A DNA stretch of 33,093 nucleotides from an uncultured Frankineae bacterium (GCA_902805805.1 CADCUE010000179.1:1-33093); one strand, 5' to 3'; shown: positions 1 through 9,152, numbered from the stretch's first letter. Translations and numbers: made by a program. The notes: a model not told the origin generated them from the letters alone.

Positions 1-815
1 AGCACCAGGGCCAGCCCGAGGGCCCCCGACACCAGCGCGCGGCCCTCCTCGCCGAGCGCATGGGCCCGTGTCCGCGACCCGGGGTCCACGACGGTCCAGC
101 CGAGCTTCAGGCCCAGGCCGCAGGCCACGAAGACGGCGGTGAGCTCGAGCAGCCCGTGCGGGAGGATCAGCCCGAAGAACAGCCCGGTGCGGTCGTTGGC
201 CGCCATGAGCCCGCCCGTGATGCCGACGTTGGCGGCGTTGCTGAGCAGCACGTACAGCACCGGCAGGCCGAGCAGGACACCGAAGACGATCGCCTGGGCC
301 GCGATGTAGGCGTTGTTGGTGAACACCTGCGCGGCGAAGTCCTGCGCCGGGTTGGAGCTGTAGTAGTTCTCGAAGTCCTCGCTCACCAGCCGCTGCACGA
401 CCTCGGGCGGGGCCGCTGCGAGCTGCGCCTCGGGACTGCCCGCGATCCAGACGCCGAAGGCGAAGGCGACGACCAGGAACAGGGCGGTGGCGCCGATCGA
501 CCACCACCGGGTCCGGTAGACCAGCGCAGGGAAGTCGGCGCGCAGGAACTGCGAGACGTCCGCCCAGACCGCCCGCCGACCACCGGCGACGACGCCCCGG
601 GCACGGGCGACGAGGGTGCTCAGCCGGGCGACGAGCACCGGATCGGGACCGGCGCTCTGCACGACGGACAGGTGCGTCGCCGTGCGCTGGTAGAGGTCCA
701 CCAGCTCGTCGACCTCGGTTCCCGACAGCCGGCGCGGACGCGACGCCCGGCGTACGAGGTCCTCCAGGCGGGACCACTCGCCGGAGTGCGCGGCGACGTA
801 CGCGTCCAGGTCCAC
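1..815 (-). CDS. SpoIIM/DUF95 family membrane protein (partial, C-terminus outside window)
   Basis: About 271 residues are visible; the 3' end runs off the window start. The protein has a soluble N-terminal third, then hydrophobic segments near residues 105-125, 165-190 and 208-235. The third contains the family hallmark PHGLLELTAVFVACGLGL, which identifies the stage II sporulation protein M (DUF95) family of integral membrane proteins. In Bacillus, SpoIIM works with cell-wall hydrolases during engulfment; in actinomycetes the family is common in non-endospore-formers and its role is not settled. The GTG at 813-815 is the first start after an in-frame stop; AGGAG runs into it, so a slightly later start is possible. 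It diverges from an RDD-family gene, a pairing I recall from other actinomycete genomes, so both may act on the same membrane process (inference). Confidence 0.85.
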   Translation of the reverse strand, partial: MDLDAYVAAHSGEWSRLEDLVRRASRPRRLSGTEVDELVDLYQRTATHLSVVQSAGPDPVLVARLSTLVARARGVVAGGRRAVWADVSQFLRADFPALVYRTRWWSIGATALFLVVAFAFGVWIAGSPEAQLAAAPPEVVQRLVSEDFENYYSSNPAQDFAAQVFTNNAYIAAQAIVFGVLLGLPVLYVLLSNAANVGITGGLMAANDRTGLFFGLILPHGLLELTAVFVACGLGLKLGWTVVDPGSRTRAHALGEEGRALVSGALGLALV

Positions 816-871
816 TCCTGCAGACTAGGTGCGGCACGCCGAGCGGCGCCGCCCGTCCGACCGGAGGTCCG

Positions 872-1750
872 TTGTCCCAGCTCGTCACGGGTGAGGCGGT
901 CGCCCTCGACCTGCGTCCGGCCGCCCTCCCCTCGCGCGTGCTCGCCGGTCTCGTCGACGCGGTCCTGCAGCTGCTCGTCCTGCTCGTCGTCAGCGGCCTC
1001 GCGTCGGCCGTGTCGGTCGACCTGTCCGAAGCCGCCACCGGAGCGCTCGGCATCGTCGTCGTGGTGGTCGTGCTCATCGCCTACCCGGTGATCTGCGAGA
1101 CGCTGTCGCGCGGGCGCACGCCCGGCAAGGCCGTCATGGGCCTGCGCGTCGTGCGGGACGACGGCGGACCGATCGGCTTCCGGCAGGCGCTGGTCCGCGG
1201 ACTGGCCGGCGCCTTCCTCGAGCGGCCCGGCATCACGCTGTTCACCGCGTTCGTCGTCACGTCGCTGCTCAACGAGCAGCACAAGCGCGTCGGCGACCTG
1301 CTCGCCGGCACGGTGGTCCTGCGCGAGCGCGTCACGGCCCGCGGCGGCGGGATGGCCGTCATGCCGCCGCCGCTGGCCGGCTGGGCGGCCGGCTTGGACC
1401 TCGGACGGCTGCCCGACGGGCTCGCCCTGTCGGCCCGGCAGTTCCTCGCCCGCGCCGACGACCTGACCGACGCGGCCCGCGAGGACCTCGGGGGGCGCCT
1501 GGTGCAGGCGGTGACACAGGCCGTCGGGCCGCCGCCGCCGGGCACTCCGGGGTGGGCCGTGCTGGCCGCGGTCCTCGCCGAGCGCCGCCGCCGGGAGGGC
1601 GAGCGCCTCGCGGGCCCGACCGCCCCGACCGCCCCGTCCGCCCCGACCGCGCCCGCCCAAGGCACCCCGTCCCCTAGCACCCCGTCCCCCAGCACCCCGT
1701 CGCCCGGCGCCCCCTCCGCCGGCCCCGGCGGGTTCGTCCTGCCCGGCTGA
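872..1750 (+). CDS. RDD family membrane protein with Pro/Thr/Ser-rich tail
   Basis: A 292-residue protein. Residues 15-150 form an RDD domain: RVLAGLVDAVLQ opens the first membrane helix, a long Val-rich helix lies around residues 50-75, and RGRTPGKAVMGLRVV followed by HKRVGDLLAGTVV matches the family's cytoplasmic loop and third helix. RDD proteins are small multi-pass membrane proteins, some proposed to be transporters, but the substrate is unknown. Residues 150-245 look soluble and alpha-helical. The last 50 residues are low-complexity APT and TPSPS repeats encoded by DNA repeats. The TTG start is chosen because GGAGG sits about 5 nt upstream and the reading frame matches the conserved N-terminus. 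It diverges from the SpoIIM gene over a gap of 56 nt and ends at a hairpin shared with the convergent ahcY. Confidence 0.85.
   Translation: MSQLVTGEAVALDLRPAALPSRVLAGLVDAVLQLLVLLVVSGLASAVSVDLSEAATGALGIVVVVVVLIAYPVICETLSRGRTPGKAVMGLRVVRDDGGPIGFRQALVRGLAGAFLERPGITLFTAFVVTSLLNEQHKRVGDLLAGTVVLRERVTARGGGMAVMPPPLAGWAAGLDLGRLPDGLALSARQFLARADDLTDAAREDLGGRLVQAVTQAVGPPPPGTPGWAVLAAVLAERRRREGERLAGPTAPTAPSAPTAPAQGTPSPSTPSPSTPSPGAPSAGPGGFVLPG
1618..1707 (+). repeat. In-gene tandem repeats coding the RDD protein tail
   Basis: Four 9-bp units close to GACCGCCCC (1618-1653) are followed by three 15-bp units close to CACCCCGTCCCCTAG (1663-1677, 1678-1692, 1693-1707). Both unit lengths are multiples of three, so copy-number change would keep the frame and only alter the length of the Pro-rich tail. 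Confidence 0.8.
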
Positions 1751-1763
1751 GCCCTGGACGCCG

Positions 1764-1791
1764 AGGACCCGCCCCTTGCGGGACGGGTCCT
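1764..1791. terminator. Hairpin between convergent RDD and ahcY genes
   Basis: The arms AGGACCCGCCC and GGACGGGTCCT pair over 11 bp with one mismatch around a short loop. It lies 13 nt after the RDD stop and 18 nt after the ahcY stop read on the other strand. There is no U-run on either strand, which is common for actinobacterial terminators. It probably serves both genes. Confidence 0.55.
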
Positions 1792-1809
1792 GTCAGGCAG
1801 CAGCCGAGA

Positions 1810-3275
<1,466 letters not shown>

Positions 3276-3279
<4 letters not shown>

Positions 3280-3656
3280 GCGATGTCCTGTCGGTCGGAG
3301 GTGAGGAGCTGCTGGTGCTTGTCCTGCTCGAAGGCGAGCCAGTCGTCGTCGGGCGCGTCGGTGAGCGGCTCCCGGGGCGGTCCGTCGGCCGAGGCCGCGA
3401 ACCACTGGTCGAGCGCCGCTGCCAGCGCCGGCTCGCGGCGCAGACGCAGCGCGAAGCCGACGTCGCCGAGCTCGAGGTCGTGCGTGTCGAGCAGCGCGCG
3501 CAGGGTGCGCAGGCGCGCGAGCTGCGCCGGTCCGTACAGCCGGTAGCCGGCGGCGGACCGCGGTGCCGCCACGAGGCCGAGCTGCTCGACGTAGCGCAGC
3601 ATCCGCGGCGACCACCCGGTGGTCGTCGCGGCCTCGTGGATCGTCAGTGCTGTCAT
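3276..3656 (-). CDS. MerR family transcriptional regulator, coupled to ahcY
   Basis: A 126-residue protein with an N-terminal MerR winged helix: [20 protein letters not shown] is the recognition helix-turn-helix, and the following GLV...[10 protein letters not shown] with [13 protein letters not shown] forms the wing and second helix pair. The C-terminal 50 residues are short and acidic, with no cysteine-rich metal site or large drug-binding domain, so the effector is unknown. The start is the ATG at 3654-3656; a TTG three codons earlier is possible. A TAGAGT hexamer 8 nt upstream suggests a nearly leaderless transcript. The stop overlaps the ahcY start by 4 nt. Regulation of ahcY and of itself is an inference from this coupling. 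Confidence 0.85.
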
Positions 3657-3664
3657 CGCCGCCA

Positions 3665-3670
3665 ACTCTA
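3665..3670 (-). promoter_or_regulatory. Candidate -10 of the merR-ahcY operon
   Basis: On the minus strand TAGAGT ends 8 nt before the merR ATG. This matches the actinobacterial TANNNT -10 pattern and predicts transcription starting at or within a base or two of the start codon. No convincing -35 is seen; GTGGCA 18 nt upstream is the nearest candidate. Confidence 0.35.
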
Positions 3671-3678
3671 ACAGCCTC

Positions 3679-3717
3679 GTGTCAGAGCTGCCACCTCAGA
3701 CGGCTCAGCTCTGTCAC
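3679..3717. repeat. 12-bp inverted repeat upstream of merR
   Basis: Arms GTGTCAGAGCTG (3679-3690) and CAGCTCTGTCAC (3706-3717) match at 11 of 12 positions with a 15-nt spacer. The repeat lies 23-61 nt upstream of the merR ATG and its outer arm covers the stop codon of the preceding gene. It could be a MerR operator or a transcription-end hairpin for the upstream gene; the sequence alone does not decide. Confidence 0.5.
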
Positions 3718-4247
3718 GGGTGTGTCAAGGTGAGCCCTGTGCCGGCGACCACGACGTCGCCGTCCGACTCGAACACCCGCCGCTCCCCGGTCGCGAGGTC
3801 GTCGACGCGCCACCGGTCGACAGCGGCCCGGGTCCACGACTGGTCGACCAGCCTCAGGGCCAGCACCGGCTCGGTCACCTCGACCAGCCGGAGCCGGCGC
3901 ACGTCCCCGACCGCCAGCCGCAGCCGCCGCAGGGCCGCCAGGGCGTACGCCGGGCTCGTCCCCCAGAACCCCGCCGCGACGTCCTCGCCCTCCTGCTCCC
4001 CCCGCCGCCACAGCACCGCGCCGCCGACGCAGCCGCCGCGCACGACCCAGGCGCCGGTCTCGACGTGCAGCCGGGACGTGGCCCCGGTCGCGTCCAGCCG
4101 CAGCTGCAGCCGGCCGAGCGGCGCGCCGGTGCCCGGGTCCTCGCGCACGGCGGCGTAGGTCCAGCCGTCGCCGTCCGGCCCGCACGTGAAGCGCTCGACC
4201 ACCTCGGACGCGGTGGAGCCGGTCAGCAGGTAGCTGCCCTGCCTCAC
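3714..4247 (-). CDS. Conserved-looking protein of unknown function, coupled to the SahH paralogue
   Basis: A 177-residue protein I do not recognise. It starts with GTG inside the stop of the SahH paralogue (GTGA overlap), so the two are almost certainly co-translated. No signal peptide or membrane helix is visible. The sequence alternates short hydrophobic strands with charged turns (for example SYLLTG, ERFTCGPDGDGWTYAAVRED, LQLRLD, RLHVETGAWVVRGG, AVLWRRG, VVVAGTGLTLTHP), which suggests a mostly beta fold such as a barrel or sandwich that binds a small ligand (inference). It has two cysteines and several tryptophans and no catalytic motif I can name. Its stop lies within the outer arm of the inverted repeat upstream of merR, so the ahcY transcript begins directly after it. 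Confidence 0.75.
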   Translation of the reverse strand: MRQGSYLLTGSTASEVVERFTCGPDGDGWTYAAVREDPGTGAPLGRLQLRLDATGATSRLHVETGAWVVRGGCVGGAVLWRRGEQEGEDVAAGFWGTSPAYALAALRRLRLAVGDVRRLRLVEVTEPVLALRLVDQSWTRAAVDRWRVDDLATGERRVFESDGDVVVAGTGLTLTHP

Positions 4248-5500
4248 GCCTGCCAGCTCGACAGGTAGCGCGCCTGTCCTGGCGACAGCCCGTCGAGGCG
4301 CACGCCGAGGGCCGCCAGCTTCGTGCGCGCCACGTCGTCGTCGATCGCGGCAGGGACGGCGTGCACCCCGGCCGGCAGCCCTGCAGCCGCCATCCACTCG
4401 ACCGTCAGCGCCTGCACGGCGAAGGAGATGTCCATGACCGAGGCCGGATGCCCCTCCCCCGCCGCGAGGTTGGCGAGCCGCCCCTCCGCCAGCAGCAGCA
4501 GCCGGCGCCCGTCGGGCAGCTCGTAGGCGTCGACCTGGGGCCGGACCCGCCGGTGCACGACCACCGCGGCCTCGGCCAGGGCGACGACGTCGATCTCCAC
4601 GTCGAAGTGCCCGGCGTTGCCCAGCACCGCGCCGTCCTTCATGACCGCGAAGTGCGCGGCGGTCAGCACGTCGCGGTTGCCGGTGCTGGTCAGGAAGACG
4701 TCGCCGAGCGCCGCGGCCTCGGCCATCGGCAGGACCCGGTGCCCGTCGAGGACCGCCTCCAGCGCGCGACGGGGCTCCACCTCGGTGACGACGACCTGCG
4801 CGCCCAGCCCGCGGGCCCGCGCGGCGATGCCGCTGCCGCACCAGCCGTACCCGGCGACGACCACCACCGTGCCGGCCAGCAGCGCACCGGTGGCCCGCAT
4901 GACCGCGTCGAGCACGGACTGTCCGGTGCCGTGCCGGTTGGCCACGAGCAGCTGCATGGGCGTGTCGTTGACCGCCACCATCGGCAGCCGCAGGGCGCCG
5001 TCGGCGTGCATCTGCCGCAGCCGGAGGACCCCGGTGGAGGTCTGCTCGCTGCCCGCTCGCACCTCGCCGAGCAGGTCGGTCCGGTCGTTGTGCAGCACCT
5101 GGACGAGGTCGCAGCCGTCGTCGAGCAGCAGGTGCGGGCGCGCGTCGAGGACGGCGCGCAGGTGCGCGGCGTGGCCGACCCGGTCGACGCCGTGCCGCGC
5201 CTGCACGCCGACGGCGTCGACCGCGACCAGCGCTGCAGCGACGTCGTCCTGCGTCGACAGGGGGTTGCTGGCCGCGACGTGCAGGACGGCGCCGCCCGCG
5301 GTGAGGGTGCGGGCCAGCGCGGCGGTCTCCGGGGTGACGTGGGCGCACGCGGCGATCCGCAGCCCGGCGAGGGGACGGTCGCGGGCGAACCGCTCGCGCA
5401 GCAGACCGAGGACCGGCATGCCGCGCTCGGCGAAGTCCACCCGGCGACGACCCCGCTCGGCCAGACCGAGATCGGCGACGTCGTACGGCGGGAGGGGCAC
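4244..5500 (-). CDS. S-adenosylhomocysteine hydrolase paralogue with altered catalytic residues
   Basis: A 418-residue protein of the SahH fold, closest in layout to the short archaeal form: SNPLSTQDD at 79-86, LDDGCDL at 126-132, NRHGTGQS at 188-195, NAGHFDVEID, and EGRLANLAAGEGHPASVMD. The NAD loop is GYGWCGSG (217-224) with the ribose-binding acid at Glu240, so NAD binding looks intact. Key substrate residues differ: where active enzymes have EETTTG it has EQTSTG (Gln153 for the catalytic Glu), and where they have NDxxTKxxFDN it has NDTPMQLLVAN (Gln183 for Lys, Ala187 for Asp). It also lacks the KxxxYRY tail. It is therefore unlikely to be an ordinary SahH; it may bind another nucleoside thioether, or be regulatory. 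GTG start; divergent from the hotdog gene by 35 nt and 4-nt overlapped with its unknown partner. Confidence 0.88.
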   Translation of the reverse strand: MPLPPYDVADLGLAERGRRRVDFAERGMPVLGLLRERFARDRPLAGLRIAACAHVTPETAALARTLTAGGAVLHVAASNPLSTQDDVAAALVAVDAVGVQARHGVDRVGHAAHLRAVLDARPHLLLDDGCDLVQVLHNDRTDLLGEVRAGSEQTSTGVLRLRQMHADGALRLPMVAVNDTPMQLLVANRHGTGQSVLDAVMRATGALLAGTVVVVAGYGWCGSGIAARARGLGAQVVVTEVEPRRALEAVLDGHRVLPMAEAAALGDVFLTSTGNRDVLTAAHFAVMKDGAVLGNAGHFDVEIDVVALAEAAVVVHRRVRPQVDAYELPDGRRLLLLAEGRLANLAAGEGHPASVMDISFAVQALTVEWMAAAGLPAGVHAVPAAIDDDVARTKLAALGVRLDGLSPGQARYLSSWQA

Positions 5501-5523
5501 GCGGCCATGCTCGCAGCCCGTCG

Positions 5524-5529
5524 TAGCGT
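5524..5529 (+). promoter_or_regulatory. Candidate -10 for a leaderless hotdog-protein transcript
   Basis: TAGCGT is followed by exactly 6 nt and then the ATG at 5536, so transcription would begin at the start codon. No ribosome-binding site precedes this ATG, consistent with leaderless translation. The intergenic space to the divergent SahH paralogue is 35 nt. Confidence 0.45.
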
Positions 5530-5535
5530 GCCGGG

Positions 5536-5982
5536 ATGACGTCCTCGCTCGACATCCCGGCCCTGATCGCCAACGCCCGAGGCTTCGTCGGCACGCTCGG
5601 GCCCCAGGTCCTCGACGTGCAGGCGGCGCGACTGCGCCTGGACGCCGGACCGGAGCTGCACAACCACCTCGGCGGACCGCACGCCGCGGCGATCTTCGGG
5701 CTCGGGGAGACGGCGGCGTACGTCGTGCTGCTGCGGGTCTTCGGCGACCTGGTCGAGCAGGGCGCGGTCCCGCTCGTGAAGTCCTCGCAGATCGGCTACA
5801 CGGCGATCGCGACCGGGCCGCTGCTCGCCGAGGCGCAGCTCACCGGCAACGAGGCGTCGGCCCGCGCCGCGCTGGCCGACCGGGGCCGCGCCAGCTTCGA
5901 CGTCGAGGTCCGCTTCCGCCGCGAGAGCGACGACGTCGAGACCGCGGTCGCGACGTACGTCATGGCACTGCGGGCGGGCTAG
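5536..5982 (+). CDS. Hotdog-fold protein, DUF4442/PaaI-like thioesterase
   Basis: A 148-residue single-domain protein. ELHNHLGGPHAAAIFGLGETAA forms the long central hotdog helix region after a first strand pair, and the second half (SQIGYTAIATGPLLAEAQLT, RASFDVEVRF, ETAVATYVMALR) gives the alternating strands of the sheet. The pattern fits DUF4442 and PaaI-type thioesterases that hydrolyse acyl-CoA or related thioesters; the substrate cannot be told. It is monocistronic: it faces the SahH paralogue at its start and the 56-aa zinc-finger gene at its end, where both stop codons share a CTAG. Its start is fixed by the -10 hexamer 6 nt upstream. Confidence 0.8.
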   Translation: MTSSLDIPALIANARGFVGTLGPQVLDVQAARLRLDAGPELHNHLGGPHAAAIFGLGETAAYVVLLRVFGDLVEQGAVPLVKSSQIGYTAIATGPLLAEAQLTGNEASARAALADRGRASFDVEVRFRRESDDVETAVATYVMALRAG

Positions 5983-6149
5983 GCCCTCGGGCGCGACACC
6001 CGGGTGCCGGGCTCCTCGACCTTGCGCTGCTCGGGGTGCGGGGGGAGATGGACCTCGGGCGGCAGGCAGTGGTCCTCGTGGGCGTGCGCCTCCAGCTCGC
6101 TCTGGTAGCGGAAGCGCAGAGCGCAGATCGGGCACTGGGCGAAGGACAC
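5979..6149 (-). CDS. 56-residue C2H2 zinc-finger-like protein
   Basis: A small open frame with a GTG start and a strong ribosome site (GGGAGGTG, 5-6 nt upstream). The N-terminus holds CPICALRFRYQSELEAHAHE, a Cys-x2-Cys followed after 12 residues by His-x-His and another His three residues later, which resembles a single C2H2 finger; a further Cys follows. The second half is Pro/Glu/His-rich and ends RPRA. Single C2H2-like fingers occur in small actinobacterial proteins, usually without known function; DNA, RNA or protein binding are all possible. It is the last gene of the run beginning with the DUF3499 gene, 80 nt after the SIS isomerase stop. Its stop overlaps the convergent hotdog gene's stop within CTAG. 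Confidence 0.7.
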   Translation of the reverse strand: MSFAQCPICALRFRYQSELEAHAHEDHCLPPEVHLPPHPEQRKVEEPGTRVSRPRA

Positions 6150-6229
6150 GGGGCACCTCCCGGACGTCGCGCGCGGACGTCGTCGCGAGACCGAGTGTGC
6201 GCCTGCCAGGCAGGTCCGTCCAGATCCGG

Positions 6230-7375
6230 TCAGGCGGTCCGGCTCTTCAGGACGTCGATGGCCTGCACCGGTGTGGGGTCGGTCCCCTCGAGCAGCGCCA
6301 GGTAGGTGCTGGCGTAGTCGGTGAGAGCGACCAGCGAGGCCAGCCGGGCCAGGGCGCTGTCGCCCTCGGCCCTGAGCTCGACGACCGGGATCTGCCGCTC
6401 CCGGGCGAGCGAGACGCCGACGTCGGCGCGGCGCGCGGTCTGCGGGTGCTCCACCGTGTCGCGCAGCAGCACCACGGCCAGCGCCCCGGCCGGCTCCACG
6501 TCGTCGGCGCGGTCGCGGAAGAAGTCGTCCGGATCACCGGCGGGCTCCACCCGCGGCGCCAGCGGGCCGTCGAACGCCACGATCTGGTTGTGCACGGCCT
6601 CCGGCAGCACCCCCCAGGTGGCGGGCACCTGGGCGTTCTCGTTGAGCTGGCAGGCGAAGCGGTAGGCGGCGACGCCCGCCATCGGCGAGCTGCCCCAGAG
6701 CACGGGCAGGGCCCCGTCGAGGTGGACGGCCAGCCGCTTGGCGGGGTTGACGAGGTGTTCGGCGTCGCGGCGGCAGCGCTCGGCCACCTGCTCGAGCAGC
6801 ACGGCCGTCGCCTCGACGGCCGCGGGCGGCTCGTCGAGCAGACCGAGGGCATGACCGGCGAGCACGAGCGGCGTGGCGAGGGCCCACATGCTGGCCCGCG
6901 GCTGGCGGCCCTGCGGCACGGGGACGAAGACGGCCCGTCCCCGCTGCCCCAGGTCGTCCAGGGGCGAGTCGGCGCGGCCGACGACGAGCAGCCGGCAACC
7001 GCGGCGCACCGCCTCCTCGAGCGCGGACAGGGTCTCCTGCGTGGTGCCCGAGCAGGACACCGCGACGACGAGGTCCATCGGACCGACCCACGCGGGCAGA
7101 CCGGGACCGCGGTGCGTCAGCAGGGGTACGGGGCTCGCGTCGCCGGCGACCGCCGCCAGCACGTCGCCGGCGACTCCCGAGCCGCCGATGCCGCAGACCA
7201 CCACGGCGCGTGGCCGTCCGTCGTCGACCAGCCGGTCGAGACCGGCCTCGGCCGTGAGCACCGCCGCTTCCCGGACCTGCGCGGCGCTCGAGGCGATGGC
7301 GAGCAGCATGCCCGCCGGGTCTGCCGCGTCCAGCGCGGCGACGTCGTCCAGCCGCTGCAGGGAGGACGGGCTCAC
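6230..7375 (-). CDS. SIS-domain bifunctional phosphoglucose/phosphomannose isomerase family protein
   Basis: A 381-residue cytosolic protein. The first SIS domain carries [11 protein letters not shown] (61-71), where the loop binds a sugar phosphate, and SCSGTT (107-112); a second SIS half and the bacterial PGI C-terminal domain follow ([16 protein letters not shown], later [19 protein letters not shown]). The family interconverts glucose-6-P, fructose-6-P and mannose-6-P in archaea and some bacteria. Mycobacterial Rv3256c, next to manB, is the likely orthologue from memory. No manA gene is seen here, so this protein may supply mannose-6-P to ManB (inference). The GTG start overlaps the stop of the Trm112-like gene (GTGA). 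The position inside the manB run supports a role in mannose metabolism. Confidence 0.85.
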   Translation of the reverse strand: MSPSSLQRLDDVAALDAADPAGMLLAIASSAAQVREAAVLTAEAGLDRLVDDGRPRAVVVCGIGGSGVAGDVLAAVAGDASPVPLLTHRGPGLPAWVGPMDLVVAVSCSGTTQETLSALEEAVRRGCRLLVVGRADSPLDDLGQRGRAVFVPVPQGRQPRASMWALATPLVLAGHALGLLDEPPAAVEATAVLLEQVAERCRRDAEHLVNPAKRLAVHLDGALPVLWGSSPMAGVAAYRFACQLNENAQVPATWGVLPEAVHNQIVAFDGPLAPRVEPAGDPDDFFRDRADDVEPAGALAVVLLRDTVEHPQTARRADVGVSLARERQIPVVELRAEGDSALARLASLVALTDYASTYLALLEGTDPTPVQAIDVLKSRTA

Positions 7376-7542
7376 GCGGGCTTGCGCGCCTCGTCGACGA
7401 GCAGGACCGGGATGTCGTCGCGCACCGGGTAGGCCAGCCCGCACCCGGTGCACACCAGCTCCTCGGCGGCGTCGTCGGCGCGCAGGGCCGACCGGCACGC
7501 CGGGCAGGCGAGGATCTCGAGCAGGGCAGCGTCCAGCTTCAT
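7372..7542 (-). CDS. Trm112/UPF0434-like zinc protein
   Basis: A 56-residue protein with two Cys-x2-Cys pairs, CPAC near residue 13 and CTGC near residue 31, that would bind one zinc, and the family ending [15 protein letters not shown]. This matches the Trm112/YcaR (UPF0434) family. In eukaryotes and archaea Trm112 is the activating partner of several methyltransferases; in bacteria the role is mostly unknown. The ATG lies 14 nt after the manB stop and the gene overlaps the SIS isomerase start by 4 nt, so it is translated between the two mannose enzymes. Length and motif spacing are normal. Confidence 0.9.
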   Translation of the reverse strand: MKLDAALLEILACPACRSALRADDAAEELVCTGCGLAYPVRDDIPVLLVDEARKPA

Positions 7543-7556
7543 GGCCCGCACTGTAG

Positions 7557-8915
7557 CTACCTGCGGATCAGCTGCAGCACCTCGTCGCACACCCGCTCCA
7601 GTGCCGCCCGGTCCGCGGCCTCGACGTTCAGCCGCAGCAGCGGCTCGGTGTTGCTCGGCCGGACGTTGAACCACCACCCGTCCGGGGACCGCACCGTGAG
7701 CCCGTCGAGCTCGTCCTGCTCGAGACCGGCGTACGCGTCCCCCAGCTCAGCGATCTTGGCGGTCGCGTCGGCGACCACGGAGTTGATCTCCCCGCTCGCG
7801 GCGTAGCGGGAGCAGGGAGCCAGCAGCTCGGACAGCGTCCCGTCCGAGGCCCCGAGCGCTGCGAGCACGTGCAGCGCGGCGAGCATCCCGGAGTCGGCGT
7901 TCCAGAAGTCGGCGAAGTAGAAGTGACCGGAGTGCTCGCCGCCGAACACCGCTCCGGTGCGGGCCATCTCCGCCTTGATGAACGAGTGGCCCACGCGGGT
8001 CCGGACCGGCGTCCCGCCGTGCTCGCGGACCACCTCGGGCACGGCCGCGGACGTGATGAGGTTGTGGATGACCGTGCTGCCCGGGTGCCGGGCGAGCTGG
8101 CGCGCGGCGATCAGCGCGGTCAGCGCCGAGGGGTCGACGCGCTCGCCCCGCTCGTCGACGACGAAGCACCGGTCGGCGTCGCCGTCGAAGGCCAGCCCGA
8201 GGTCGGCGCCGGTCCGCCGGACCTCGGCGACCAGGTCGACGGTGTTGGCGGGGTCGAGGGGGTTGGCCTCGTGGTGGGGGAAGCTCCCGTCGAGCTCGAA
8301 GTACAGCGGCACCGTCTCGAGCGGCAGGCCGGCGAAGACCGCGGGCACCGTGTGCCCGGCCATGCCGTTGCCGGCGTCGACGACGACCGTGCGCGCCCGC
8401 ATGCCGTCGAGCTCGGGGACCAGCGCGCGCAGGTGCGCGGCGTAGCCGGCGAGCACGTCGGCCGACGTCACCGTGCCGGCCGGTCCGTCGTGCGGGGGCA
8501 GGCCGTCCGCGAGGAAGCGCTCGGCGTCCGCGCGGATGTCCCGCAGACCGCTGTCCTGGCCGACCGGCCGGGCGCCGGCTCGGCACAGCTTGATGCCGTT
8601 GTAGCGGGCGGGGTTGTGGCTGGCCGTGAACATCGCGCCGGGCAGCTGCATCGCCCCGGCGGCGTAGTAGAGCAGGTCCGTGGACCCCAGTCCCGCGTCG
8701 ACGACGTCGACGCCCTGGCTGGTGGCTCCCTCGGCGAACGCGGCCGAGAGCTCGACACCGGACTCGCGCATGTCGCGCGCGAGGACGAGGCGAGGTGCGC
8801 CGGCGAAGCGGGCGAAGGCCGCGCCGAGCGCCCGCGCGACCTCGGCGTCGAGCTCCTGCGGGACCAGGCCCCGGACGTCGTAGGCCTTGACGAGGGTCGA
8901 CAGGTCGCGCGTCAC
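7557..8915 (-). CDS. manB: Phosphomannomutase/phosphoglucomutase
   Basis: A 452-residue enzyme of the alpha-D-phosphohexomutase family that converts mannose-6-P to mannose-1-P (and often glucose-6-P to glucose-1-P) through a phosphoserine. All four signature loops are present: TASHNP with the phosphorylated Ser99, the Mg-binding DGDADR at 244-249, the sugar-binding GEHSGH at 326-331, and the phosphate-binding RPSNTEP near residue 420. Full length for the bacterial family. It follows the 69-aa zinc ribbon by 27 nt and precedes the Trm112-like gene by 14 nt. Together with the SIS isomerase and ManC at 21.7 kb it gives a route to GDP-mannose for wall glycan and lipoglycan synthesis. Confidence 0.95.
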   Translation of the reverse strand: MTRDLSTLVKAYDVRGLVPQELDAEVARALGAAFARFAGAPRLVLARDMRESGVELSAAFAEGATSQGVDVVDAGLGSTDLLYYAAGAMQLPGAMFTASHNPARYNGIKLCRAGARPVGQDSGLRDIRADAERFLADGLPPHDGPAGTVTSADVLAGYAAHLRALVPELDGMRARTVVVDAGNGMAGHTVPAVFAGLPLETVPLYFELDGSFPHHEANPLDPANTVDLVAEVRRTGADLGLAFDGDADRCFVVDERGERVDPSALTALIAARQLARHPGSTVIHNLITSAAVPEVVREHGGTPVRTRVGHSFIKAEMARTGAVFGGEHSGHFYFADFWNADSGMLAALHVLAALGASDGTLSELLAPCSRYAASGEINSVVADATAKIAELGDAYAGLEQDELDGLTVRSPDGWWFNVRPSNTEPLLRLNVEAADRAALERVCDEVLQLIRR

Positions 8916-8942
8916 ACGCGCGACCTTAGGCCGTGGGGAGGG

Positions 8943-9152
8943 TCAGGGCTTGTGCTTCTGCGCCTTGACCAGCACGGTCGAGATGTCGAGCTCCTGACCG
9001 GCCTGCGTCCAGGACTTGCTCTCGCAGCTGTGGCAGGACGCGAAGTCCACCGACGAGCCGTCGGTCAGGGTCATGGTGATGGACGTGACCCGGGTGCCGG
9101 AGCAGCGCGCGCAGACGGCGAGGCGGCTGACGGGCGTGGTGACGAGCGACAT
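8943..9152 (-). CDS. Small zinc-ribbon protein
   Basis: A 69-residue protein with CARC at 14-17 and CHSC at 40-43, which should make one structural zinc site in a ribbon fold. The rest is a beta-rich core (TSITMTLTDGSSVDFASC) and a C-terminal Lys/His segment. I recall similar small genes between DUF3499 and manB in other actinomycetes; no function is established. The ATG at 9150-9152 is chosen because GGAGG lies 7 nt upstream, giving a product that begins just before the first Cys pair. It sits 82 nt after the DUF3499 stop and 27 nt before manB. Confidence 0.75.
   Translation of the reverse strand: MSLVTTPVSRLAVCARCSGTRVTSITMTLTDGSSVDFASCHSCESKSWTQAGQELDISTVLVKAQKHKP

Noticed and set aside
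4617..6305. Plus-strand open frame of about 560 codons over the SahH paralogue and hotdog gene
   Set aside because: Antisense or out of frame to recognised genes, with Arg/Ser/Pro-rich composition typical of shadow frames.
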